Below are positions 8,690 through 17,545 of a stretch of 64,000 nt of DNA, in pieces (positions within the stretch are counted from its first letter, which is position 1; each line of letters opens with the position of its first letter). Source of the DNA: Leadbettera azotonutricia ZAS-9 (GTDB lineage: Bacteria > Spirochaetota > Spirochaetia > Treponematales > Breznakiellaceae); assembly GCF_000214355.1 (NCBI RefSeq), contig NC_015577.1, forward strand, positions 2,719,389-2,783,388. The letters run 5' to 3'. The notes below the pieces were generated by a model. That model searched no databases. It had not been told where the DNA came from and worked only from the letters and a program-made list of their open reading frames with translations. Made by a program: the position numbers and the translations under genes.

Positions 8690-8741
8690 ATTATACTCTT
8701 TTTACCCCGGATTGACAAGCACGAAAGATGGGCAATAGAAT
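8690..8741. promoter_or_regulatory. divergent promoters sharing one -35 element
   Basis: The sequence ttgacaa serves both strands. On the plus strand TTGACA (8712-8717) is 18 bases before TAGAAT (8736-8741). On the minus strand TTGTCA (8713-8718) is 17 bases before TATAAT (8690-8695). The two -35 hexamers overlap by five base pairs, so RNA polymerase could occupy only one direction at a time. Confidence 0.7.
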
Positions 8742-8746
8742 TCGGT

Positions 8747-10009
8747 ATGGCGAAATTCGATTCCCGGGCCCTGACAGGCCTTTTTGTACTTCTGGCTGTG
8801 CTTCCTGGTTTGGCCTCCTGCGGAAACGGCGATAACAGGGCAGCGGTTTTATGGACGGACAGGCCGGAATTCACTTTTTATGCTGAACAATTCAACGACA
8901 GCCAGGATAAATACAAGGTCGAAGCCCGTTATTTTGAGTCCCCTGCCCAAAAACTCACCGACGGGAACGAAAACCCCGACATAGTGGCGGCAAGCTGGCT
9001 TAAAAGCGCCTCCACCAGAGCCCTCTTCCTTCCCCTGGACAGCCTCCTGAACCGCGAAACCATTTCCCAGAGCGCCTTCTACCCCCGGCTCCTTGCCCTG
9101 GGCAGCATCGAAGGCAGGCAATACCTCCTGCCCGTAGCCTTCAATATACCTGCCATGGTTTTCGCACGGGATCACAGCCAGCTCCTTTCCAACCCCTTCA
9201 CCATCGATATGGAGGAAATCATGGACAGGGGCAAGGCTTACAACACCGACACCAACGGCGTCTACACCCGCATGGGTTTTTCCCCCTCGTGGAACGATGA
9301 ATTTTTGTTCATCGCCGTCACCCTCTTCAACACAGGCTTCAGGGAAGCCGCGCCCCTTGCCTGGGACCCCCAGGCCCTTGAACGCGCCCTCGTCTGGATA
9401 CAGAAATGGATCAACGAAGCCAACACCAGCATACAGGCAGAGGATGATTTCGCCTTCAAGTACCTCTACGATCCCCCTGCCAAACTCGTAAGCTCCGGCC
9501 GTATCTTTTTTACCTACATGGATAGTTCCGAATTCTTTACCCTTGCGGAAGACCGGCGGACCAACCTCCATTTCCGCTGGATCGCGGAAAAAGATGTAAT
9601 CCCCCTGGACGAATGGAGCGTCTACTACGGCATACACAAAAAGACAAAGGCAAAAAAAGCGGCCACAGCCTTTACCGAATGGTTCTTCCAGGCCGAAACC
9701 CAGCGCCGGCTTCTGGACGCGGCCAAGGCAAAACGCCTCCTCGAAAATTCCTTCGGCATAGGCGGCGGCTTCTCGGCCATGCGCACCGTAACCGAGCAAA
9801 TCTTCCCCCACTTCTACCCCAGCCTCCTGGGCCACATGCCGCCGGAGTCTTTCCTCTCGCCGCCCAATATACTCCCCCGCAACTGGATGACCCTCAAAGA
9901 AAGGGTCATACTCCCCTACCTCCATGACAAGATACGCCATGCCGAAAGGGACGAGGTGCGGCATCTTGAACGGAGGATCACGGACTGGTACAGGCTGAAC
10001 AGGGAATAA
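8747..10009 (+). CDS. extracellular solute-binding lipoprotein (ABC-type)
   Basis: The 420-residue protein has a short signal peptide with a lipobox (LASC, Cys about residue 25). The mature part has the features of sugar-type extracellular binding proteins: a strand-rich start (AVLWTDRPEFTFYAEQFNDS), PDIVAASWL, and a WSVYYGIHKKTKAKKAATAF segment late in the protein. It probably sits at the outer face of the inner membrane and delivers a small organic solute to an ABC permease. No permease or ATPase gene is nearby, so it is an orphan. The -10 box ends five bases before the ATG and there is no Shine-Dalgarno, so the mRNA is probably leaderless. Confidence 0.75.
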   Translation: MAKFDSRALTGLFVLLAVLPGLASCGNGDNRAAVLWTDRPEFTFYAEQFNDSQDKYKVEARYFESPAQKLTDGNENPDIVAASWLKSASTRALFLPLDSLLNRETISQSAFYPRLLALGSIEGRQYLLPVAFNIPAMVFARDHSQLLSNPFTIDMEEIMDRGKAYNTDTNGVYTRMGFSPSWNDEFLFIAVTLFNTGFREAAPLAWDPQALERALVWIQKWINEANTSIQAEDDFAFKYLYDPPAKLVSSGRIFFTYMDSSEFFTLAEDRRTNLHFRWIAEKDVIPLDEWSVYYGIHKKTKAKKAATAFTEWFFQAETQRRLLDAAKAKRLLENSFGIGGGFSAMRTVTEQIFPHFYPSLLGHMPPESFLSPPNILPRNWMTLKERVILPYLHDKIRHAERDEVRHLERRITDWYRLNRE

Positions 10010-10074
10010 CGCCGATCGACTGCCATAGAAATTCATGGCGGACACGGTTTATACTTTGGCGACAGGAGAATGAA

Positions 10075-10506
10075 ATGCAAAAACGCTTTTCTTTTGCTAT
10101 GATAGCGGCGCTTGTTGCTATTGCCGGGTTTATGCTTTCCGGCTGCGACATGGAAGCGTCTTCACTTGAAAATTTTGAGTACTATCTGCAGGGGTCCTGG
10201 GTATCCACAAGAGACCTATCCTCTTATTGGCCGCCGGAAGACCAAGGTCGTCTGGTGATTGGCTCTGGTTCCATTAAAATCATCGGGTACGTGCTCCCCT
10301 TCAACTTCGGATATACTAAAGACACTGAGCTTATAGGGTATTCAGAAGAATCAAGCTCGGACAGCAATGTAAAAAGAGGGACTATATTTATCAGGGAAAA
10401 AGGCACGTTAAAAAATGTTCCCTATGTGCGCTGGCCTACTGCCTCCAAGGAATATATGCTTACCGTGGGGACCGACCGCAACGAGGAAACATTCAGGAAA
10501 GAATAG
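10075..10506 (+). CDS. small treponemal-type lipoprotein
   Basis: The 143-residue product has a signal peptide with a lipobox (FMLSGC, Cys about residue 25) and a short beta-rich mature domain (LQGSWVSTRDLSSYW, GRLVIGSGSIKIIGYV). Proteins with this layout, a lipobox followed by a Trp-containing GSWVS-type strand, are common in treponemes and have no assigned role. A ribosome-binding site AGGAG lies seven bases before the ATG, and a TATACT lies about 25 bases further upstream. It is probably exported and membrane-anchored; function unknown. Confidence 0.65.
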   Translation: MQKRFSFAMIAALVAIAGFMLSGCDMEASSLENFEYYLQGSWVSTRDLSSYWPPEDQGRLVIGSGSIKIIGYVLPFNFGYTKDTELIGYSEESSSDSNVKRGTIFIREKGTLKNVPYVRWPTASKEYMLTVGTDRNEETFRKE

Positions 10507-10605
10507 AAGCTGCAGGGGCCGATTTTAAAGGTAATAAACATTCTTTTAATGACCCTTTGTTCTATTCATTTTTTCTAAATAATTGCGTTTTTTAGCCAAA
10601 TATTG

Positions 10606-10658
10606 AATTCATCTTAACTGATGAATTTGTTGATTAAAATTCATCTTAACTGATGAAT
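10606..10658. repeat. two identical 20-base palindromes spaced 32 bases apart
   Basis: The palindrome attcatcttaactgatgaat (7-base arms, 6-base centre) occurs twice, at about 10607-10626 and 10639-10658. The copies start 32 bases apart, close to three helical turns. They lie between two convergent genes, in an AT-rich tract without any reading frame. They may be paired operator sites or RNA hairpins; nothing here decides between these. Confidence 0.8.
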
Positions 10659-10731
10659 CCGATAATCCTGCCAATTAAAAACAGGACAAGGCCCGGTAGT
10701 CCCCGGATCTTTTCTTCTTCCTTTGTGTACC

Positions 10732-11838
10732 TTACTCAACCCCCATGCAGGTCCCCACGGAAACCGCAGTATCCACCATATAGTGATCCCTCGGCACGGT
10801 TTTGACTTTCCCCGCAGGGACGCTTAAATCCACCGAAGAAATCCCGTCACCCGAAAGGGCCACCATGCGGCCGTACTCGCCGCGGGCCAGCAAGTCCGCA
10901 GCGGCAGTGCCAAGGCTCGTTGCAAGCACCCGGTCCGAGGCGGAGGGTATGCCGCCGCGCTGGACATAGCCCAAAACCGTGGCACGGGTTTCCATGCCGG
11001 TCTCCGCTTCTATCTCCCTGGCGACACGGTAGGCTATGGAGGGGGTAACAGTTTCGGAGCGGTACTTCTTCTTTTCCTTTTTATCCATTTTGTCCTCGAC
11101 GATTGAAAGGGCGCCTTCGGCGACTACCACGATGGAAAAGGTCTTGCCATCCCTGGCGCGATCTTCAAGGTGCCTGCCTATGACCTTGATGTCGTAGGGG
11201 ATTTCGGGGATGAGGATGATGTCCCCGCCGCCCGCGACGCCTGCGTAGAGGGCAAGCCAGCCAGCCTTGTGGCCCATGAGTTCTATGACCATCACGCGGC
11301 TGTGGCTCTGGGCAGTGGAGTGGAGGCGGTCTATGGCTTCGGTGCCGATGGCCAGGGCCGAATTGAAACCGAAGGCGCGGTCGGTGCCCACAATGTCGTT
11401 GTCGATGGTTTTGGGAAGCCCCACCACGTTGAGGCCCTCCCGCGCCAGGAGGTAGCCTGTGGTGTTTGTGCCGTTGCCGCCAAGAATCACCAGGCAGTCG
11501 AGGCCGAGCTGGCGGTAGTTTTCCTTGATGGCTTCCACCTTGTCAAGGCTGACTTCCGTATCCCCATGGGCAGGGGGCGCCTTGAAAGGTTTTTCCCTGC
11601 CCGCGCCCAAAATAGTCCCCCCCCGGGTGAGGATGCCCGAAAAGTCATCGGGGCTCAAAACCCGGGAATCCCCTTCGATGAGGCCCCTGAAACCGTAGGC
11701 GATGCCGAGGGCTGTCATGTTGTAGCGGTCATGGGCTGCCCTGCAAACCCCCCTGATGGCGGCGTTGAGGCCGGGGCAATCCCCGCCCGCGGTGAGTATC
11801 CCGAAGGTCTTTGTGACGCTGGCCCTGAGCTTTCCCAT
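10732..11838 (-). CDS. pfkA: 6-phosphofructokinase (PfkA family, probably ATP-dependent)
   Basis: The 368-residue enzyme phosphorylates fructose 6-phosphate in glycolysis. It has the PfkA motifs in order: GILTAGGDCPGLNAAIRG at the N-terminus, LGGNGTNTTG, the catalytic PKTIDNDIVGTD, IELMGHKAGWLA, EIPYD and LGYVQRGGIPSASDR. At the first phosphoryl-donor position it has Gly (GGNGT, as in ATP enzymes; pyrophosphate enzymes have Asp), but at the second it has Lys (PKTIDND), a combination I recall from some ATP-using group III enzymes. The ATG at MGKLRASVTKTFGILTAGG is supported by GAGGG five bases upstream. A longer in-frame form starting 47 codons earlier is unlikely because it has no family match. 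Confidence 0.88.
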   Translation of the reverse strand: MGKLRASVTKTFGILTAGGDCPGLNAAIRGVCRAAHDRYNMTALGIAYGFRGLIEGDSRVLSPDDFSGILTRGGTILGAGREKPFKAPPAHGDTEVSLDKVEAIKENYRQLGLDCLVILGGNGTNTTGYLLAREGLNVVGLPKTIDNDIVGTDRAFGFNSALAIGTEAIDRLHSTAQSHSRVMVIELMGHKAGWLALYAGVAGGGDIILIPEIPYDIKVIGRHLEDRARDGKTFSIVVVAEGALSIVEDKMDKKEKKKYRSETVTPSIAYRVAREIEAETGMETRATVLGYVQRGGIPSASDRVLATSLGTAAADLLARGEYGRMVALSGDGISSVDLSVPAGKVKTVPRDHYMVDTAVSVGTCMGVE

Positions 11839-11942
11839 GGATTCCCTCTTTTTCGCAGTATACAATAATTGCGCCCCAGAGAACACTGAACAAGAGCATG
11901 GGGACGCTTTTATAATCCCGGTTTTTGCGTTAAAATTCGAGT

Positions 11943-14078
11943 ATGTCCCCGGCTTCAAAAACATCCCGCCCTTTAGCATTATGGAAGCGGATTTTTCCTG
12001 TCATCGTGCTATTCAGCTTGTTGCTATTCTCTTCAGCCTCCCCGGCTTCTCCTTCGCCGGGGGCTGCCCAGGTTGCGGTAAAATGGTCCCTTGTCATTGG
12101 GGCAAAGGACGGCCTTTACGGTCTCGACTCTTCAGCACGGCTTACAAAGCTTTGGCAGGGGGGAGATGTGCGAAAGATCATCCCCCTGGGGGAGAGCGAA
12201 AAAGCGGGCTGGGCTATGCTCTCGGATCAGGGCATTCTGGTATCAGACGATCTCCGCAGCTGGGAGCCCAGAAACACGGGCTTTCCTGTAAAGACATTAA
12301 AACTTTATACAGATGGAAAAAAATCCTTTGCCCCCGGGATACAGGAAATCAAAGATCTTGAAGTGAATCCCCAGAACCCCGAGATCATGGTTGCGGCCCT
12401 GAAGAACGGCGTCTACCTCACCAGGAACGGGGGAAGGAACTGGGCGAGCCTTGGCATGCCCCCCTATAACACCAACGGCATTAAAGCTGTTGCGGCATTT
12501 TCCCTTGCCGGAGATCTCACGGTTTTCTGCTCCCACAGCGTGTATGGAATCTACTATATAAACCCCGATACCCGGGGGGCAAAATGGACAGAACTCAACG
12601 GGGGCCTCGAACAGCTTGAGACTACGGGCAACCCCGACGAAGTGGCGGATTTGGCCGTGGTGTTTCCGGATTTTCAGAGTACGGCAGGGGCGGGTCTCTA
12701 TGCATCCCAGACTTTCAGGAGGAGAATCTACAAGCTCGACTGGGAAGCAAAACGTTTTGATCTGATCTGGTCAGACAACTCCGAATTCGGGACTGTGGAT
12801 TCTTTGAGCCCCGGAAAAAACACCCTGCGCTTTGTCCGCGACGGCGGCATCTCGGAGTTAAGTTTTCCGGCGCCCGACAGAAGGACTCAGACCAGCCGAC
12901 CTCCCCTCCCCAAAGAAAGAAAGGATTTGGCCGATTTCATAAAGACCATCCCGAAGAACCTTGAGCTTAGCCCCCTCTGCGCGGTTATTTGGGAAAACAC
13001 CCGTGATGCCCCTGTCATCTCCCTTTCGGAACTGTGGCTCCTTGACGAGGGCCTTGCGGCGAACCCTCTCGCCGAGGAGGCTTCAGGCCGCGAGGGGCTC
13101 TACCTCCCGGTAAACCACGCCATGGAAAACCGCACCCTCAAGCCCTACTTTGACACCCTGAAGAATCGCAGCCTGGACATGGTGGTTATAGACATGAAGG
13201 ATGATTACGGCAGGCTTCGTTTCACCCCCAGGGGCAAAGCCCTCGAAGGCTGGGGCCGTGTTTTTTGGCCTATCGATATAGACAGCTTATTGAAGGAAAT
13301 GAAGGCCCGGAATATTTATACCATTGCGCGGGTAGTAGTCTTTAAAGATCCCGAGGCTGCCCGCAAGGCAGGGGGCAAATACGCGGTGTGGGACGCAAAA
13401 AACAACAAGCCCTGGGAAGGTTACAGCAATGCTGCGGACATCGAAGGCAGCCTTTATGACGAACGCTGGGTAGACCCCTACTCGGAAGAAATCTGGGATT
13501 ACATTGCCCTGGTAGCAGAAGAACTGCACGACCGGGGCTTTGACGAAATCCAGTTCGATTATATACGCTTCCCCACAGACGGATTAAATCTCGGCGACGC
13601 CCAGTACCGCTGGCGCGATCCGGGCATGGACATGGACGCAGCAATACTGTCATTTTTGCAGCATGTCCGATCCAGGGTGAAGGCTCCTATTTCAGTTGAC
13701 ATATACGGGGCAAACGGCTGGTATCGCACCGGCGCCCGCACCGGCCAGGAAGTGGAACTCCTGGCGCCCTGGGTAGATGTGATCTGCCCCATGTACTACC
13801 CAAGCCATTTTGAGCAGGACTTCCTCGCCCAGGACCCGCCGGAAATGCGGCCCTACCGCATTTACTACCTGGGCACTCTCCGCACCCGCCGCATAGCCCG
13901 GGGAAAGATCATCGTCCGCCCCTGGCTTCAGGCCTTCTACCTCAACGTCTCCTACGACCGCAAATACTACGACCTCGACTATGTCCGCCGGCAGACCGAG
14001 GGCGTCCGGGACGCGGGCACAGGGGGCTTCACCTACTGGAACAATTCGGGCCGCTATGACGATATACCGGTGCCGTGA
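11943..14078 (+). CDS. secreted propeller protein with DUF4015 glycoside-hydrolase-like domain
   Basis: The 711-residue protein has a signal sequence (IFPVIVLFSLLLFSSASPA) and an N-terminal half with repeated beta-propeller-like stretches (VIGAKDGLYGLDS, MLSDQGILVSDDLRSWEPR, VYLTRNGGRNWASLG), similar to sortilin or photosystem-stability propellers. The C-terminal 330 residues match the DUF4015 putative glycoside hydrolase barrel: VVIDMKDDYGRLRFTP, TIARVVVFKDPE, DRGFDEIQFDYIRFPTDG and VDVICPMYYPSHF. The Asp/Glu in FDEIQFDYIRFP are the likely catalytic region. The substrate is unknown; an envelope or dietary polysaccharide is a guess. A TAAAAT lies six bases before the ATG and no clear Shine-Dalgarno is present. 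Confidence 0.75.
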   Translation: MSPASKTSRPLALWKRIFPVIVLFSLLLFSSASPASPSPGAAQVAVKWSLVIGAKDGLYGLDSSARLTKLWQGGDVRKIIPLGESEKAGWAMLSDQGILVSDDLRSWEPRNTGFPVKTLKLYTDGKKSFAPGIQEIKDLEVNPQNPEIMVAALKNGVYLTRNGGRNWASLGMPPYNTNGIKAVAAFSLAGDLTVFCSHSVYGIYYINPDTRGAKWTELNGGLEQLETTGNPDEVADLAVVFPDFQSTAGAGLYASQTFRRRIYKLDWEAKRFDLIWSDNSEFGTVDSLSPGKNTLRFVRDGGISELSFPAPDRRTQTSRPPLPKERKDLADFIKTIPKNLELSPLCAVIWENTRDAPVISLSELWLLDEGLAANPLAEEASGREGLYLPVNHAMENRTLKPYFDTLKNRSLDMVVIDMKDDYGRLRFTPRGKALEGWGRVFWPIDIDSLLKEMKARNIYTIARVVVFKDPEAARKAGGKYAVWDAKNNKPWEGYSNAADIEGSLYDERWVDPYSEEIWDYIALVAEELHDRGFDEIQFDYIRFPTDGLNLGDAQYRWRDPGMDMDAAILSFLQHVRSRVKAPISVDIYGANGWYRTGARTGQEVELLAPWVDVICPMYYPSHFEQDFLAQDPPEMRPYRIYYLGTLRTRRIARGKIIVRPWLQAFYLNVSYDRKYYDLDYVRRQTEGVRDAGTGGFTYWNNSGRYDDIPVP

Positions 14079-14094
14079 CATCACCCTAAATCAC

Positions 14095-14123
14095 TTGGCA
14101 AATAATGTCTTCCTTAGTATATT
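14095..14123 (+). promoter_or_regulatory. alaS promoter placed for a leaderless transcript
   Basis: TTGGCA, 17 bases, then TATATT. The -10 box ends six bases before the alaS ATG, so the expected first transcribed base is the A of the start codon. Confidence 0.65.
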
Positions 14124-14129
14124 CTATCC

Positions 14130-15947
14130 ATGACAGCTAATGAACTCCGTTCCAAGTACATAGAATTCTTCAAATCCAAAGGCCATGCCCAGATTCAGGG
14201 GAAATCCCTGCTTCCCGACAATGACCCGACAGTGCTTTTTACCACTGCCGGAATGCATCCCCTGGTGCCCTACCTCCTGGGCCAGGATCACCCTGCGGGG
14301 AAACGGCTCGTGGATTATCAGAAGGTCATACGCACCGGCGACATCGATTCCGTGGGCGATCCGAGCCACCTTACCTTTTTTGAAATGCTGGGAAACTGGT
14401 CTTTAGGGGATTATTTTAAGGAAGGGGCCATCAAGATGAGTTTCGAATTCCTTACCTCCAAAGAATGGCTGGGGATTCCCATTGAAAAGCTGGGGGTAAC
14501 GGTTTTTAAAGGCGAGGGGGATGTGCCCCAGGACGACGAAAGCGCCGCTGTGTGGAAGTCCCTGGGTATCCCTGAGAACCGCATCGCCTACCTGCCCCGG
14601 GAGGACAACTGGTGGGGGCCTGCGGGTACCACCGGGCCCTGCGGCCCTGACTCCGAAATGTTCTACTACGTGGGGGATAAGCCCTGCGGACCCGACTGTA
14701 AGCCTGGCTGTTCCTGCGGCAAATGGCTCGAAATCTGGAACGACGTGTTCATGCAGTACAACAAGGATGCCGACGGCAAGTACATCCCCCTGGCCCGCAA
14801 ATGCGTGGATACAGGCATGGGCATTGAACGCACCGTCACCATACTCAACGGCAAGTCTTCGGTATACGATACGGAAATTTTTGCCTCCATACGCGGCGCT
14901 ATTGAAAAGGCGGCGGCCTACACCTATGGGAGCGACAGCGAAAAAGACAAGTCTGTGCGCATCATCTCCGACCACCTCAGGGCCTCGTCCTTTATCCTGG
15001 GTGATCCCAAAGCGGTGAGCCCTTCCAATGTAGGCGCGGGCTATGTGCTGCGGCGGCTCATCCGCCGGGCGGTGCGGCACGGGCGCAAGCTTGGAATTGG
15101 GGGCGAAACAGAGGGAACCGTGTTCCTTTCCCCCATTGCGCAGGTTTTAATCGATCAGATGAAGGGGCCCTATCCTGAACTTGAAGAAAACAGGGGCCGC
15201 ATCATAGAAGAACTCGACAACGAGGAGAAGAAATTCCTCGAAACCCTGCTCAAGGGCGAGAAGGAGTATGAAAAACTGCTCCCCAACCTCCTCAAAGATC
15301 CCAAAAAGGTGATGAGCGGGCGGCTGGCTTTTAAACTGTACGACACCTATGGCTTCCCCATCGAACTTACCGAAGAACTGGCCGTTGAACACGGCATGAC
15401 GGTGAACCGGGAGGAATTTGACGAAGCTTTTAAAAAACATCAGGAACTTTCCCGGGCGGGGAGCGAGCAGATCTTCAAGGGCGGGCTGCAGGATCATTCC
15501 GAGATTGCGACCAAGTACCATACGGCCACCCACCTGCTCCACAAAGCCCTGCGAACCGTCCTGGGGGATCAGGTGGCCCAGAAAGGGTCCAATATAACCG
15601 CCGAGCGCATGCGCTTTGACTTTTCCCATGGCGCTCCCATGACCCAGGAAGAGATCCGGAAGGTCGAAGACATGGTGAACGATGCCATAAAGCAGGATCT
15701 TCCCATCACCATGGAAGTGATGAGCCTGGACGAAGCCAAGGCTTCGGGGGCTATCGCCCTTTTCGGGGAAAAGTACGAAAGCCAGGTGAAGGTCTATACC
15801 ATGGGCAGGTCGGCCACGGACTTCTATTCCAAGGAAGTCTGCGGGGGGCCCCATATGGAACGCACCGGGCTTTTGGGGAAATTCACCATCCAGAAAGAGC
15901 AGTCTTCCTCGGCGGGAGTGCGCCGTATCCGGGCGGTCCTGGAGTAA
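14130..15947 (+). CDS. alaS: alanyl-tRNA synthetase, short form
   Basis: The enzyme charges tRNA-Ala with alanine. The class II catalytic core is at the N-terminus (FFKSKGHAQIQGKSLLPDND, LFTTAGMHPLVPYLLG, and MGIERTVTILNG for motif 3). The editing domain follows with HTATHLLHKAL and CGGPHMERTG, which carry the zinc-ligand His and Cys residues. At 605 residues it lacks the C-Ala oligomerisation domain found in the roughly 875-residue E. coli enzyme; short AlaRS is known from spirochaetes. The start matches the family N-terminus (MTANELRSKYIEFFKSKGH). No ribosome-binding site precedes it and the promoter abuts the ATG. Confidence 0.95.
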   Translation: MTANELRSKYIEFFKSKGHAQIQGKSLLPDNDPTVLFTTAGMHPLVPYLLGQDHPAGKRLVDYQKVIRTGDIDSVGDPSHLTFFEMLGNWSLGDYFKEGAIKMSFEFLTSKEWLGIPIEKLGVTVFKGEGDVPQDDESAAVWKSLGIPENRIAYLPREDNWWGPAGTTGPCGPDSEMFYYVGDKPCGPDCKPGCSCGKWLEIWNDVFMQYNKDADGKYIPLARKCVDTGMGIERTVTILNGKSSVYDTEIFASIRGAIEKAAAYTYGSDSEKDKSVRIISDHLRASSFILGDPKAVSPSNVGAGYVLRRLIRRAVRHGRKLGIGGETEGTVFLSPIAQVLIDQMKGPYPELEENRGRIIEELDNEEKKFLETLLKGEKEYEKLLPNLLKDPKKVMSGRLAFKLYDTYGFPIELTEELAVEHGMTVNREEFDEAFKKHQELSRAGSEQIFKGGLQDHSEIATKYHTATHLLHKALRTVLGDQVAQKGSNITAERMRFDFSHGAPMTQEEIRKVEDMVNDAIKQDLPITMEVMSLDEAKASGAIALFGEKYESQVKVYTMGRSATDFYSKEVCGGPHMERTGLLGKFTIQKEQSSSAGVRRIRAVLE

Positions 15948-16034
15948 GCCCGGAGGGGGCTTGAACTGTTACATAAGCGGCGAAAATTTGTTATTATTAC
16001 CGTAATGTGATATTTTCTATAAGTAGGAATGAAT

Positions 16035-17075
16035 ATGAAGAAAATTTGTATATCGATCTTTTTGGGCATCTTTTTGGCCGGGCTTCTCGCGGCCCAGTCT
16101 GACTTGCAGCCTGCCGCCATAGTAAGGCTGACCAAGAGCGAGCCCATCACGGTAAAGCAGTACCGCACCGAGCTTGAACGGTATGAAAAGCAGGCCGGCA
16201 GGGCCCTTGCGGCCACAGAAAAGCGGCAGGTGCTGGACATGATGATCAACGAAAGGCTGGCCATGCAGGCTGCCGAACGGGACAAAATCGCCATTACCGA
16301 CAACGATGTGAACCAGCAGCTCACCCAGCTCAAGAACAACATGGCCCAATCCGTAGGCCGCCAGCCCACGGATACCGAATTCGGCCAGGCCATACGCAAT
16401 GAAACGGGCTTGGAACTGCCTGCCTTTAGGGAGCAGCTTAAAAAACAGCTTCTTATCCAGAAATACCTTATGGAAAAGAAGAAGGATTCCTTCGCCAACA
16501 TCAAGGTTCCCTCTGAAGACGAGATAAAGAACGCCTACAACCTGGCAAAAGCCCAGATGGTGAGGCCGGAAACAGTGCGTTTCTCCATGATCCAGGTAGC
16601 TTTTACCGATGCAGCCTCCAAAGCCAAGGCCAAGGACATTGCTGACAGGCTGGCCCGGGAAATCGGGACCAACCCCTCCAAATTTGACGAAAACCTGATT
16701 AAAAGCCAGACCCCTAGCGCGGATTTTAAGGCCGGCGACGGCGGATACCTCCCCAGGAATACCCAGGCCCAGCAGGTTGTGGGCCCCGACTTCATGAATA
16801 TCGCCTTTACCCTTAAGCAGGGCGAGGTTTCCAGGGTAATTGAAGGGGCCAAGGGCTATCAGATAATCAAGATCACTGAAACCTATGAACAGAAAAACCT
16901 GGAACTGGAGGATATTTTCCAGCTCGGGACCAGGATGACCGTGAGGGACTATATAGGCAACAGCTTGCTCCAAGAAAGGGAACAATCCATCATCGCCAAA
17001 GCAACCCAAGAGCTGGTTACCGAACTCAGGACGGGGAATCCGTATCAGATTATCGAAGCCAATATCAACTTTTAG
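16035..17075 (+). CDS. SurA/PrsA-like periplasmic peptidyl-prolyl isomerase
   Basis: The 346-residue protein has a signal peptide (ICISIFLGIFLAGLLAA-Q), an N-terminal helical chaperone region with SurA-N character (EKRQVLDMMINERLAMQAA) and a parvulin domain near residues 175-285 (VRFSMIQVAF, GDGGYLPRNTQAQQVVGPDF, LKQGEVSRVIEGAKGYQIIK). It probably folds outer-membrane or periplasmic proteins. I chose the second of two nearby ATGs because AGGA lies six bases before it. The gene ends two bases before nusB, so the two are probably co-transcribed. Confidence 0.85.
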   Translation: MKKICISIFLGIFLAGLLAAQSDLQPAAIVRLTKSEPITVKQYRTELERYEKQAGRALAATEKRQVLDMMINERLAMQAAERDKIAITDNDVNQQLTQLKNNMAQSVGRQPTDTEFGQAIRNETGLELPAFREQLKKQLLIQKYLMEKKKDSFANIKVPSEDEIKNAYNLAKAQMVRPETVRFSMIQVAFTDAASKAKAKDIADRLAREIGTNPSKFDENLIKSQTPSADFKAGDGGYLPRNTQAQQVVGPDFMNIAFTLKQGEVSRVIEGAKGYQIIKITETYEQKNLELEDIFQLGTRMTVRDYIGNSLLQEREQSIIAKATQELVTELRTGNPYQIIEANINF

Positions 17076-17077
17076 CC

Positions 17078-17545
17078 ATGGCTTCACGGAGAAAAGGGCG
17101 TATTCTGGCCTTTCAGGCCCTCTATTCCTGGGATTTGGTCTATGGCCAAACAGGGAAGGCTCTTATCCCTGAGGGCTTATTGGACTTTGGCTGGCTGGAA
17201 AACGAGAAAAAAGACTCTCTTGATGAAGAAACCCTGGCTTTTTCCCGGCTTTTGGTAAGCGGGACTGTCGAGAATATCGCGGCCATAGATTCAATGATAA
17301 AAAAGCATCTCAAAAACTGGGATTTTTCCCGTGTCAGCAAGGTGGATTTAGCCCTTCTCAGGATGAGCGCCTATACCCTGATGTACCAGACCGAGACAGC
17401 GCCTTCCATAGTAATCAACGAGGCCATAGGGATTTCCAAGGAATTCGGAACCGATGATTCCTACCGTTTTATAAACGGCGTACTGGACGGCATACACAAA
17501 AACCCCGGCGCGTCTCCCAATGGCCAAGAAAACCCGGCAGTCTAA
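17078..17545 (+). CDS. nusB: transcription antitermination factor NusB
   Basis: The 155-residue protein matches NusB along its length: MASRRKGRILAFQALYSWDL at the start, FSRLLVSGTVENIAAIDSMI in the middle and SIVINEAIGISKEFGTDDSY with FINGVLDGIHK at the end. NusB with NusE binds boxA RNA and supports antitermination of rRNA transcription. The ATG follows the stop of the upstream isomerase gene by two bases without its own Shine-Dalgarno, which suggests reinitiation. Its end overlaps the next gene by 26 bases. Confidence 0.92.
   Translation: MASRRKGRILAFQALYSWDLVYGQTGKALIPEGLLDFGWLENEKKDSLDEETLAFSRLLVSGTVENIAAIDSMIKKHLKNWDFSRVSKVDLALLRMSAYTLMYQTETAPSIVINEAIGISKEFGTDDSYRFINGVLDGIHKNPGASPNGQENPAV

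Noticed and set aside
8849-10045. Long minus-strand frame of 398 codons opposite the solute-binding protein
   Set aside because: It is an antisense shadow; the plus-strand frame has a lipobox, promoter and family features, while this one has a composition unlike any protein.
11170-11868. Plus-strand frame of 232 codons opposite pfkA
   Set aside because: All the conserved phosphofructokinase motifs are on the other strand; no ribosome-binding site.
16017-17087. Minus-strand frame of 356 codons opposite the SurA-like gene
   Set aside because: The plus strand encodes a signal peptide and parvulin domain; this is a shadow of it.
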